Of a stretch of DNA of 64,000 bases, positions 23,201 through 34,428 are shown one piece after another. The notes beneath the pieces are model-generated. The model saw only the letters and a list, made by a program, of their open reading frames with translations. It was not told the origin of the DNA and did no database searches. Position numbers and translations under genes: made by a program. The stretch comes from Serripes groenlandicus (Eukaryota; Mollusca; Bivalvia; Cardiida; Cardiidae): NCBI GenBank assembly GCA_031761405.1, contig JASEVX010000013.1, positions 35,038,260 to 35,102,259 on the forward strand, read 5' to 3'. The number at the start of each line of letters is the position of its first letter. Position 1 is the stretch's first letter.

Positions 23201-26200
23201 TACTTGTTGATATTGTTGATGTATCGAGGTAAGTACTTGTTGATATTGTTGATGTATCGAGGTAAGTACTTGTTGATATTGTTGCTCTATCGAGGTGAGT
23301 ACTTGTTGATATTGTTGATGTATCGAGGTAAGTACTTGTTGATATTGTTGATGTATCGAGGTCACTACTTGTTGATATTGTTGATGTATCGAGGTAAGTA
23401 CTTGTTGATATTATTTATCTATCGAGGTGAGTACTTGTTGATATTGTTGATGTATCGAGGTCAGTACTTGTTGATATTGTCGATCTATCGAGGTGAGTAC
23501 TTGTTGATATTGTTGATGTATCGAGGTAAGTACTTGTTGATATTGTTGATCTATCGAGGTGAGTACTTGTTGATATTGTTGATGTATCGAGGTCAGTACT
23601 TGTTGATATTGTTGATCTATCGAGGTGAGTACTTGTTGATATTGTTGATGTATCGAGGTCAGTACTTGTTGATATTGTTGATCTATCGAGGTGAGTACTT
23701 GTTGATATTGTTGATGTATCGAAGTAAGTACTTGTTGATATTGTTGATGTATCGAGGTCAGTACTTGGTGATATTGTTGATGTATCGAGGTCAGTACTTG
23801 TTGATATTGTTTCTGTATCGAGGTAAGTACTTGTTGATATTGTTGATCTATCGAGGTCAGTACTTGTTGATATTGTTGATCTATCGAGGTAAGTACTTGT
23901 TGATATTGTTGATCTATCGAGGTCAGTACTTGTTGATATTGTTGATGTATTGCGGTAAGTATCCGTTGATATTGGAGTTGTATCGTGGAAAGTATCCGTT
24001 GATATTTTTGATATTATTGATGTATGGAGGTAAGTAATTGTTGATGTTGTTGGTGTATCGCGTTAAGTACTTTTTGATTGTGTTAATGTATTGCGGTAAG
24101 TATCCGTTGATATTGTTAACTCATCGAGCTAAGTACTTGTTGATATTGTTGATGTATCGAGGTTAGTATGCGTTGGTATTGTTGATGTATCGAGGTAAGT
24201 ACTTCTTGATATTGTTGGTGTATCGAGGTAAGTACTTGTTGATATTATTGGTGTATTGAGGTAGGTACATGTTTATATTAACACGTTTACACTGTTTGTG
24301 TACGGCGGTAAGGACTGGTTGATATTGTTGATGTATCGAGATAAGTATCCGTTGATATTGTTAACGCATCGACGTAAGTACTTCTTGATATTGTTGATGT
24401 ACCGAGGTAAGTACTTGTTGATATTGTTCATGTATCAAGGTAAGTACTTGTTGATATTGTTGGTTTATCGAAGTAAGTACTTGTTGATATTGTTGGAGTA
24501 TCAAGATAATTATCCGTTGATATTGTTGATGTATCGAAGTAAGTACTTGTTGATATTGTTGATGTATCGAAGTATCGCGGTACGTACTTGTTGTAATTGT
24601 TCATGTATCGAGGCAAGTAGTTGTTGATGTTGTTGGTGTATTCCGGTAAGTACTTGTTGATGTATTGCGGTAAGTATATGTTGATGTTGTTGATGTATCG
24701 AGGTAAGTACCTTTTGATATTGTTGTTGTATCGAGGTATGTACTTGTTGATATTGTTGATGTATCTAGATAAGTACTTTTTGATATTGTTGATGTATCGA
24801 AGTATCGAGGTAAGTACTTGTTGATATTGTTGCTGTATCGAGGCAAGTAATTGTTGATGTTGTTGGTGTATCGCGGTAAGTACTTGTTGATGTATTGTGG
24901 TAAGTATCTGTTGATGTATCGAGGTAAGTACTTTTTGATATTCTTGTTGTATCGAGGTACATATGTATGTACTTGTTGATGTTGTTGATATAACTAGGTA
25001 AGTACTTTTTGATATTGTTGATGTATCGAAGTATCGCCGTATGTACTTGTTGATATTGTTGATGTATCGAGGCAAGTAATTGTTGATGTTGTTGGTGTAT
25101 CGCGGTAAGTACTTGTTGATGTATTGTGGTAAGTATCAGTTGATGTATCGAGGTAAGTACTTGTTGATATTGTTGGTGTATCGATGTAAGTACTTGTTGA
25201 TATTGTTGATGTATCGAGGTAAGTACTTGTTGATATTGTTGATGTATCGAGGTAAGTACTTGTTGATATTGTTGACGCATCGAGGTCAGTACTTGTTGAT
25301 ATTGTTGGTGTATCGATGTGAGTACTTGTTGATGTTGTTGGTGTATCGCTGTAAGTACTTGTTGATGTATTGTGGTAAGTATCTGTTGATGTATCGAGGT
25401 AAGTACTTTTTGATATTGTTGTTTTATCGAGGTACACATGTATGTACTTGTTGATATTGTTGATGTATCTAGGTAAGTACTTTTTGATATTGTTGATGTA
25501 TCGAAGTATCGCCGTATGTACTTGTTGATATTGTTGATGTATCGAGGTAAGTACTTGTTGATATTGTTGATGTATCGAGGTAAGTACTTGTTGATATTGT
25601 TGATGTATCGAGGTAGGTACTTGTTGATATTGTTGATGTATCGAGGTAAGTACCGATGATATTGTTGGTGTATCGAGGTAGGTACTCGTTGATATTGTGA
25701 GTGTATCGAGGAATGTATTCGTTGAAACTGTTGGTGTACGGCGGTAAGTACTGGTTGATATGGTTGATATATCGAGATAAGTGTCCGTTGATATTGTTAA
25801 CGCATGGCGTTAATTACTTGTTGATATTGTTGATGTATCGAGCTTAGTACTTAATGATATTTTGATGTATCGAAATAAGTACTTGTTGATATTGTTGTAG
25901 TATCGAGACAATTATCCCTTGATACTGTTGATGTATCGAGGTAAGGACCTTTTAATATTGTTGTTGTATCGAGGTAATTACTTGTTGATATTGTTGATGT
26001 ATCGAGGTAAGTACTTGTTGATATTGTTGATGTATCGAGGTAAGTAATTGTTTATGTTGTTGGTGTATCGCGGTAAGTACTTGGTGATGTTGTCGATGTA
26101 TTGCGGTATGTATCCGTTGATATTGTTGAAGTATCAAGGTAAGTACTTTTAGATATTGTTATTGTATCGAGGTAATTACTTGTTGATATTGTTGATGTAT

Positions 26201-27204
26201 CGAGGTAAGTACGTGTTGATGTTGTTGATGTATTGCGATAAGTATCCGTTGATATTGTTCATGTATCAAGGTAAGTACTGGTTGATATTGTTGATGTATC
26301 GAGATAAGTACTTGTTTTTATTGTTGATGTATCAAGGTTAGTACTTGTTGATATTGTTGGTTTATTGAGGTAAGTACTTGTTGATATTGTTGATGTATCG
26401 ATGTAAGTACTTGTTGATATTGTTGGTGTATCGCGGTAAGTACTTGTTGATGTTGTCGATGTATTGCGGTAAGAATCCGTTGATATTGTTGATGTATCGT
26501 GGTAAGTACTTGTTGATATTGTTGATGTATTGCGGTAAGAATCCGTTGATATTGTTGATGTATCGAGGTAAGTATCCGTTGATATTGTTGGTTTATCGAG
26601 GTAAGTACTTGTTGATATTGTTGATGTTTCGCGGAAACTACTTGTTGATGTTATTGATGTATTGCGGTAAATATTCGTTGATATTTTTGATGTATCAAGG
26701 TAAGTACTTATTGATATTGTTAGCGCATCGAGGTAAGTACTTGTTGATATTGTTGGTGTAACGAGGAAAGTATCCGTTGATATTGTTGATGTATCGAGGT
26801 ATGTACTTGTTGATAATATTGATGTAGAGAGGTTTGTAATTGTTGATATTGTTGATGTATCGCGGTATTTACTTGTTGATATTGTTGATGTATCGAGGTA
26901 AGTACTTGTTGATATTGTTGGTGTATCGCAGTAAGTACTTGTTGATGTTGTCGATGTATTGCAGTAAGAATCCGTTGATATTGTTGATGTATCGAGTTAA
27001 GTAAATGTTGTCAGTTTTTCGAGGTCATTACTTTTTGATATGGTTGATGTATCGAGGTAGGAACTTGTTGACATTGTTGTTTTATCGAGGTTAGTACCTG
27101 TTGATATTGTTGGTTTATCGAGGTAAGTACTTGTTGATATTGTTGGTATGTCGAGGTAAGTATTTGTTGATATTGTTGGTATGTCGAGGTAAGTACTTGT
27201 TGTT
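20211..27204. repeat. 30-bp satellite array, block 1, with ~2.1-kb higher-order duplication
   Basis: The consensus unit joins TTGATATTGTTGATGTATCG to AGGTAAGTAC (30 bp), repeated head to tail about 230 times. Common variants are ATCTATCGAGG, AGGTCAGTAC, AGGTGAGTAC, and AAGTATCCGTTGATATT with TATTGCGG. Sections of variants repeat in the same order about 2.04-2.1 kb apart: landmarks at 21841 recur at 23948, and 22257 at 24364. The unit lacks stops in one plus and all three minus frames, and 30 is divisible by 3. Long open frames (for example plus 20482-21930, minus 20251-21117) therefore follow from the repeat and are not evidence of a protein. There are no spacers, so this is not CRISPR. Confidence 0.95.
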
Positions 27205-27706
27205 ATTGCATACTTTCATATTGTCCCGTTCACTTTGCATTGAAGAAAGTGGTCATGATTTTTCGATCATGACCGCTGTCAAGGAGTGATCATGACCGTA
27301 GATAAGGACGTGGGAAAATTCTGCATAATTAACATGCTAGGGACTACTTTTGTTATGTAAACAAACATAGCTGACCTAAATATCATTGTTAAACCTCACG
27401 GGACTTTGTAATGTTAAATTCTCATATATTGATTATGGACAATTTCTTACTGTCTCATGCTAACAGTACGTTTTTGACATGAAAACAGGCTAAAACCCGC
27501 GTATAAAATGTTGGTTATGCACGTGCATGACGTCATTTAAAAAAATTACGTCACCGTTATAATTCAAACGGCATTTGCACAAAAATTACTACTTATGTAA
27601 ACAAACAGTTTGTTTCTAATTCGGAAGCAGATTTATCAATTCTAGATAATAAAAAAAAAACCTACATAAAATAAAGCAAATAGTTTACAATATGAAAGTA
27701 TGCAAT
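27205..27706. mobile_element. TIR element inserted in the satellite (~500 bp)
   Basis: Perfect 20-bp terminal inverted repeats: ATTGCATACTTTCATATTGT at 27205-27224 and its complement at 27687-27706. The interior is unrelated to the satellite, non-coding, AT-rich, and holds an internal hairpin (GGTCATGATTTTTCGATCATGACC split around 27251-27274) and a TGACGTCA motif near 27530. It directly abuts the hairpin at 27711-27840; satellite units resume at about 27847. Whether TIR unit and hairpin are one element or two is unresolved. Confidence 0.75.
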
Positions 27707-27710
27707 TAAA

Positions 27711-27840
27711 AGGTTATTGACCCTGTACTGTGAAATCATCGTTGGACCTCGTTCTTTGGCGAACGTAGCCTCGCAAGCTCGGCAACGTCAACCAAAGAAC
27801 TCGGTCCAACGATGATTTCACAGTACAGGGTCAATAACCT
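27711..27840. repeat. Long near-perfect hairpin (family H, copy 2)
   Basis: Arms of ~60 bp start AGGTTATTGACCCTGTACTG and end CAGTACAGGGTCAATAACCT, with very few mismatches up to a CCTCGCAAGCTCGG centre. The terminal nonamer AGGTTATTG is shared with the hairpin at 31843. Confidence 0.9.
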
Positions 27841-27846
27841 ATACTA

Positions 27847-30506
27847 TTGTTGGTTTATCGACGTAAGTACTTGTTGATATTGTTGGTATATCGAGGTCAT
27901 TACTTGTTGATATTGTTGGTGTATCGAGATGAGTACTGGTTGATATTGTTAATGTATCGAAGTATCGCGGTATTTACTTGTTGATATTGTTGATGTATCG
28001 AAGTAAGTACTTGTTGATATTGTTAATGTATCGAAGTATCGCGGTATGTACTTGTTGATATTGTTGATGTATCGAGGTTAGTACTTGTTATCCGATCAAT
28101 ATTGTTGGTGTATCGCGGTAAGTACTTGTTGATGTTGTTGATGTATTGCGGTAAGTATCCGTTGATATTGTTGGTGTATCGAGTTAAGTATCCGTTGATA
28201 TTGTTAGTGTATCGATGTAAATACTTCTTGTTATTGTTGACGCATCGAGGTAAGTACTTGTTGATATTATTGGTGTATCGAGGAAAGTATCCGTTGATAT
28301 TCTTGGTTTATCGAGACAAGTACTTGTTGATATTGTTGGTTTATCGAGGTCAGTACTTTTTGATATTGTTGATGTATCGAGGTAAGTACTTGTTGATATT
28401 GATGTTGTATCGAGTTAAGTACTTGTTGATAATATTGATGTATGGAGGTAGGTAATTGTTAATATTGTTGTTGTTTCGAGGTAAGTATCCTTTCATATTG
28501 TTTGTGTCTCGAGATACATGTAAGTACTTGTTGATATTGTTGGTGTATTGAGGAAAGTATCCGTTGATATTGTTGGTTTATCGAGTTAAGTACTTGTTGG
28601 TATTGTTGATGTATCGAGGTAAGTACTTGTTGATATTGTTTATGTATTGAGGAAAGTATCCGTTGATATTGTTGGTTTATCGAGTTAAGTACTTGTTGGT
28701 ATTGTTGGTGTATTGAGGAAAGTATCCGTTGATATTGTTGGTTTATCGAGTTAAGTACTTGTTGATATTGTTGGTGTATTGAGGAAAGTATCCGTTGATA
28801 TTGTTGGTTTATCGAGGTAAGTACTTGTTGGTATTGTTGATGTATCGAGGTAAGTACTTGTTGATATTGTTGATGTATCGAGATGAGTACTTGTTGATAT
28901 TGTTGGTGTATCGAGGTAAGTACTTGTTGATATTGTTGGTGTATCGAGGTAAGTACTTGTTGATAATGTTGATGTTTCGAAGTAAGTACTTGTTGATATT
29001 GTTGATGTATCGAAGTAAGTACTTGTTGATATTGTTAATGTATCGAAGTATCGCGGTATGAAATTGTTGATATTGTTGATGTATCGAGGTAAGTACTTGT
29101 TGATATTGTTGGTGTATCGCGGTAAGAACGTGTCGATGTTGTTGATGTAAATATCCGTCGATATTGGTGTATGGAGGTAAGTACTTATTGATATTGTTGA
29201 TGTAACGAGATAAGTATCCGTTGGTTTTGTTAGTGTATCGATGTAAGTACTTGTTGATTTTGTTGACACATCGAGGTAAGTACTTGCTGATATTGTTTGT
29301 GTATTGAGGAAAGTATCCGTTGATATTGTTGATGTATCGTGTTAAGTACTTGTTGATAATATTGATGTAGGGAGGTAAGTAATTGTTGATATTGTTGTTG
29401 TATCGAGGTAAGTATCCTTTGATATTGTTAGTGTCTAGAGATAAGTACTTGTTGACATTGTCGGTGTATCGAGATAAGTATCCGTTGATATTATTGATGT
29501 ATCGAGGTAAGTACGTGCTGATATTGGTGGTATATCAAGGAAAGTATCCGTTGATATTTTTGGTTTATAGAGATAAATAATTTTTGATATTGTTGTTTTA
29601 TCGAGGAAATTAATTTTTGATAGTGTTGGTGTATCAAGTTAAGTACTGGTTGCTATTGTTGTTGTATAAATGAAATTATCCGTTGATATTGATGGTGTAT
29701 CGGGGTGAGTACTTGTTGATATTGTTAGTGTATCAAGGTAAGTATCCGTTGATATTGTTGGTGTATCGAGGTAAGCACTTGTTGATGTGTCGCGGTAAGT
29801 ACCTGTAGCTATTGTTGGTGTATCAAGGTAAGTACTTGTTGATATTGTTGATATATTGAGGCAAGTACTTGTTGATATTATTAATGTATCTAAGTAAGTT
29901 CGTGTTGCTATCTATTGTTAATGTTTCGAAGTAAATAATTGATAATATTGTTTGTGTATCGCGATATGTACTTGTTGATATTTTTTTATATCTCGAGGTA
30001 AGTACTTGTTGATATTGATGGTATATCGGGGTGAGTACTTGTTGATATTGTTAGTGTATCAAGGTAAGTATCCGTTGATATTGTTGGTGTATCGAGGTAA
30101 GCACTTGTTGATGTGTCGCGGTAAGTACTTTTAGATATTGTTGGTGTATCAAGGTAAGTACTTGTTGATATTGGTGATATATCGAGGTAAGTATCCGTTG
30201 ATACTGTTAGTGTATCGATGTAAATACTTGTTGATATTGTTGATATTGTTGATGCATCGAGGTAAGTACTTGTTGATATTGATGCTGTATTGAGGAAAGT
30301 ATCCGTTGATATTGTTGGTGTATCGAGTTAAGTACTTGTTGATAATATTGATGTATGGAGGTAGGTAATTGTTAATATTGTTGTTGTTTCGAGGTAAGTA
30401 TCCTTTAATATTGTTTGTGTCTCGAGAAACATGTAAGTACTTGTTGATATTGTTGGTGTATCGAGGAAAGTATCCGTTGATATTGTTGGTTTATCGAGGT
30501 AAGTAC
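27847..30506. repeat. 30-bp satellite array, block 2
   Basis: Same 30-bp unit as block 1 but more diverged, with more ATCCGTTGATATT and TTTATCGAG variants and occasional out-of-phase units. Local duplications include 29683-29830 versus about 30009-30150, and 28437-28530 versus about 30350-30445. Confidence 0.9.
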
Positions 30507-31035
30507 TATAATGTTATTAATTAGGTGATTTCATATTGGCCGAGTTATTTGTCCGAGGTATGCAGTATTGGCCTGAGCCCGAAGGGCGAAGGACAATACT
30601 GCTGACAGAGGACAAATAACTCGGCCAATATGAAATCACCTAATTAATAAGTATTTTATTAATCAACTTTTTTATAAATACATGAGTCTTTAGTTATAAT
30701 CTTAAATAAACAATTAATGGTTAATATGGCGGAAAATATAAGTTAAAATCGGTTACTTTGTCAATTCAATGCGTTGATCTTTAAAAATGACGGCTACCTA
30801 ATTAATTTTTGTGTTCCACCATTCTCGTATAAGGCGAGTTTCGACAGCCAATGAAAATGGTCCATTCCTCAGATTTCGTATTTGGCGAGTTTTGTAGCCA
30901 ATGAAAACGGCAGAAATTCATATTGGCCGACTTGGTCCATGTTAGGCGAGTTTTAGCAAATATTGTCTTCTTTTGTTCTGTATTAGCTCTACGGTTGTTC
31001 TAGTATCGCGTCAAATACGCAATAGTTAATTAATA
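30507..31035. mobile_element. Hairpin-bearing insert in the satellite (~530 bp)
   Basis: Interrupts the array. The left end is a long hairpin at 30514-30650: arms begin TTATTAATTAGGTGATTTC and run through GGCCGAGTTATTTGTCC, closing around GAGCCCGAAGGGC. The rest is non-coding, with the phrases TTGGCGAGTTT and TAAGGCGAGTTT. The right end TTAATTAATAATTG echoes the left TTATTAATTA in inverted orientation. No transposase. Confidence 0.75.
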
Positions 31036-31842
31036 ATTGTTGATATTGTTGATGTATCGAGAAGAGTACTTGTTGATATTGTTGGTGTATCGAGGTAAGT
31101 ACTTGTTGATATTGTTGATGTATCAAAGTAAGTACTTGTTGATATTGTTAATGTATCGAATTATCGCGGTATGTACTTGTTGATGTATTGAGGTAAGTAC
31201 TTGTTGATATTGTTGGTGTATCGCGGTAAGTACGTGTTGATGTTGTTGATGTATTTCGGTAAATATCCGTTGATATTGTTCATGTATCGAGAAGAGTACT
31301 TGTTGATATTGTTGGTGTATCGAGGTAAGTACTTGTTGATATTGTTGATGTATCAAAGTAAGTACTTGTTTATATTGTTTATGTAACGAGGTAAGTATCC
31401 GTTGGTTTTGTTAGTGTTTGTTGACGCATCGAGGTAAGTACTTGCTGATATTGTTGGTGTATTGTGGAAAGTATCCGTTGATATTGTTGATGTATCGCGT
31501 TAAGTACTTGTTGATAATATTGATGTAGGGAGGTAAGTAATTGTTGATATTGCTGTTGTATCGAGTTAAGTATCCTTTGATAGTGTTGGTGTCTCGAGAT
31601 AAGTACTTGATGATATTGTTGTTGTATCGAGGTAAGTATATCCGTTGATATTGTTGGTGTCTCGAGATAAGTACTTGTTGATATTGTTAGTGTATCGAGA
31701 TAAGTATCCGTTGATATTATTGATGTATCAAGGTAAGTACGTGCTGATATTGTTGGTGTCTCATGGAAAGTATCCGTTGATATTGTTGGTTTTTCGAGTT
31801 AAGTACTTGTTGATAATATTGATGTATAGAGGTAAGTAACAT
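31036..31842. repeat. 30-bp satellite array, block 3 (right end)
   Basis: Final ~27 units, ending GAGGTAAGTAAC at about 31840 where a third hairpin begins. Units are diverged and mixed in phase. No satellite is seen to the right of that hairpin. Confidence 0.9.
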
Positions 31843-31977
31843 AGGTTATTGCATCAATATGGGAAAATATTGTGTTGGACGAGTTCCTTCGGCTGAGTTG
31901 CCCGAGCTGGCGAGGGCAGAACTCCGCCGAAGGAACGAGTCCCAACACAATAGATTCCCATAATCATGCAATAACCT
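31843..31977. repeat. Long near-perfect hairpin (family H, copy 4) at the satellite edge
   Basis: Arms of ~55 bp begin AGGTTATTGCAT and end ATGCAATAACCT; GAGTTCCTTCGGC pairs with GCCGAAGGAACGAG around a GAGCTGGCGAGGGC centre. It sits exactly where the satellite stops. Confidence 0.9.
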
Positions 31978-33415
31978 TTTTATTGTATAATTTGATATTG
32001 GCTATTTAAAATGTGTCGTTTTGCAGGTTTTAAACACGTCACACTATTAGAAAATTAACAGTCGTTTTGGATTGTTTAGATAAATAAACATTAGCGATAT
32101 ATCGCGCAATTATACTCTCTTTTACGCATCTAAATCGTAATAAAATAACAAATATCCAGGCGTAAATACAATAATAAGATAATACACGAGTTCTTAATGA
32201 AAAACACTGTTAGAAAAGGCGTTACACATCATTTTGTCGACGATTCCAATTTCGAGTCGACAACAATGGCGGTTCGTAAATTATATTTTCCGCGACCTTA
32301 GCAACCAGCGTAAAGGAGAGTATGGCATGGCAACCAGGCTAAGAAAATAAGGGGCAAAATGACAAAAAACAAAAATTCCATTTCTATGATTCAAGTGCTT
32401 GTCTGATTTTAATAAAATTGAATAGAAATCTTCCTTCAGTGATTCCCTACCTCATTTGATCAATCCATATTGATTAGATACAAAATCATAGCAACCAGGC
32501 GTCATAACCAAAGGGGTATATTAAACTTTTAGCTACAAATGACAACTCCTACCATTCTACTGGACCAATTTCAACTTTACTTCACAGGAATGTTCCTTTG
32601 ATAATCATCTTTCAAAATTGTTCAAAGACTTACATTCTGTGTACAACTTTGGTTGCTAAGGCACCAGAAACTGAGAAAATGCTCGATTTCGAGATAATTT
32701 GGTAGAATTGTTACTTGAGTGACCTCTACAAAATATGTTCAAGCCATATTGATTCGTTGAAAAACAGGTCAGCAAGGCGGCATTAGGAAAGGGGCAAAAT
32801 TACGAAACTTTATAATTATATTCTTATTAAAGTTCTTGTTAGATTCATAGATAATTCAGCAGAAATGTTCCTTTACTGACCATCTACATAATTCATTTGG
32901 TTAAACTAGATATACTATGTGGCATAAGAAAATAGGTAAATGAACTTTTAGCTTCAAATAACATTTTCTCCTAAACCATTTGACCGACAGCTACCAAACG
33001 TCACAGGAATGTTCATTTGGTGCTTCTATTTCAAATTGTGCAAGGATTTAATGCCTTATTTTAAATGGCCTTTACTGATAAGCTATATCTTAGTCACTCC
33101 TTGCAGTTTCATTTGCACTCCTGATCCAATTTTCCCGGATATTTGCAATTAAATATTTGCTACTAACTTTACTATCACACAGGAGACCGATTTAGTGCCT
33201 CCTGGCCCTCTTGTTTACTAAGCAGACATACAAAAATGTTTATATTATGTTGCCACGAAGTGTATACATATTGACCTAGTCACCTATTGTTCTGTGTTAC
33301 AAAGTTGTTGTTTGTTGTCTCTGCACAGTATAATTGAACTTATAATGAAGCAGGAGTTTAGGGGAACAGCCCTATATGTGAATTGAATATCAGTATAAAT
33401 AAAAATGTGAACCTA

Positions 33416-33545
33416 AACCCTTTCTCACATAAAACAAATATGCAACAGACCATTTTGAAAACATCTTAGCAAAATGTATGGAAAATGTCTTTAAATGAAA
33501 GTCAAATTTTTGATAAGAGTTGAAATAATTGCTCAATATGTTTAA
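33416..33545. mobile_element. Family P repeat, left part
   Basis: AAACCCTTTCTCACATAAAAC, ATGCAACAGACCATTTTGAAA and GGAAAATGTCTTTAAATG match the left half of the family; the right half is lost. Confidence 0.5.
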
Positions 33546-33674
33546 ACTTTAGTTGTTTCTTTCAAATTATGGTCTAAAGCTTTTGTTGAACTTTCTTTCA
33601 AGGTCAAGCATCTTGTCGGTTTGCATCATGTGATACAATTAGTGACATTCCTTATCTCCTTATCTATAATATCT

Positions 33675-33858
33675 TTAACCCTTTCTCATAGACAACATTG
33701 AAAACAGCTTGGCCAAAATATGGAAAATCTCTTTGGATACAAGATAAACTATGGAATAGAGTTCATAAAACTTGTGCTTAAGGATACAATAATCACCATG
33801 ATCTCCTTTTGCCACCGGGATTTCTAAAGTCATCTACAAGTGGGACAAGGTTAAACAA
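33675..33858. mobile_element. Family P repeat, diverged
   Basis: AACCCTTTCTCATAGACAAC at the left, ATGATCTCCTTTTGCCACCGGG in the centre and TCTACAAGTGGGACAAGGTT at the right. Confidence 0.5.
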
Positions 33859-34357
33859 TGTCTCTCCCTAAGCGCCTTGGTCCATTGCAATCAACCTTCA
33901 TAAGAATATGTTCCTTAATGGTTGTCCTCTTTACAATGGAATGTCAAATATTATGAAAATAGGGGCCTAATTTGACAATAATTTGACCTAATTGTTTCTT
34001 TGTGGATCCTCTTCAAATATTGATTAAATTGTTCAATCCTTGTAAAACATTTTTATTTTTTATTTTGTAACTGCATTTGAAAACCTTCTTATGATCACGT
34101 TTAACATAGGAACTAGGTAATATGGCATAAAGGACATGGTTGCATAAGTCTAAACAGTAATCAAATAAAATAGTGTTGTGAGATAACAATTCAATGTTTA
34201 GAAGCACATAATTTGTTAGGCATTTTAAACTACAATTAAACTGTCAAAGACTCTTATGAATTCCCTTTTTTGGTAAAGAATATGAGGCATTTACCATTTG
34301 TAACTTTCTTTGAGGATAATCTTGATTGTAAATTTAATGTGTTTAACTACATTTTGA

Positions 34358-34428
34358 GACCTTATAGTTTTAACTGGTAAAACACCTGGTCTAGCCAGGA
34401 GTTCTGAGTTCAAATCTCAGTGGGGACA
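34358..34428 (+). other. tRNA-like sequence (pseudo-tRNA or SINE head)
   Basis: A perfect T-arm (CTGAG-TTCAAAT-CTCAG) and a CCTGG/CCAGG anticodon-like stem are visible, with a D-arm-like TTTTAACTGGTAAAAC. The acceptor stem does not pair, so a working tRNA gene is unlikely. Confidence 0.35.

Larger units (their letters stand above)
31978..34354. repeat. Diverged tandem repeat family, ~230-bp units
   Basis: From about 32300 the sequence repeats, loosely, GCAACCAGGCG, CAAAATGACAA, AATTCAGCAGAAATGTTCC, TTCACAGGAATGTTCCTTTG and CATATTGATT modules. It ends with a GCCTCCTGGCCCTCTTGTTTA boundary near 33197-33217; related modules return near 34540-34830. Family P fragments are embedded at 33416 and 33675. 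No genes. Confidence 0.55.

Noticed and set aside
20211..31842. CRISPR array (30-bp direct repeats)
   Set aside because: Units are contiguous with no unique spacers, the host is eukaryotic, and no cas-like genes are present; it is a satellite.
34358..34428. Functional tRNA gene
   Set aside because: T-arm is good but the acceptor stem does not pair; kept only as a tRNA-like feature.
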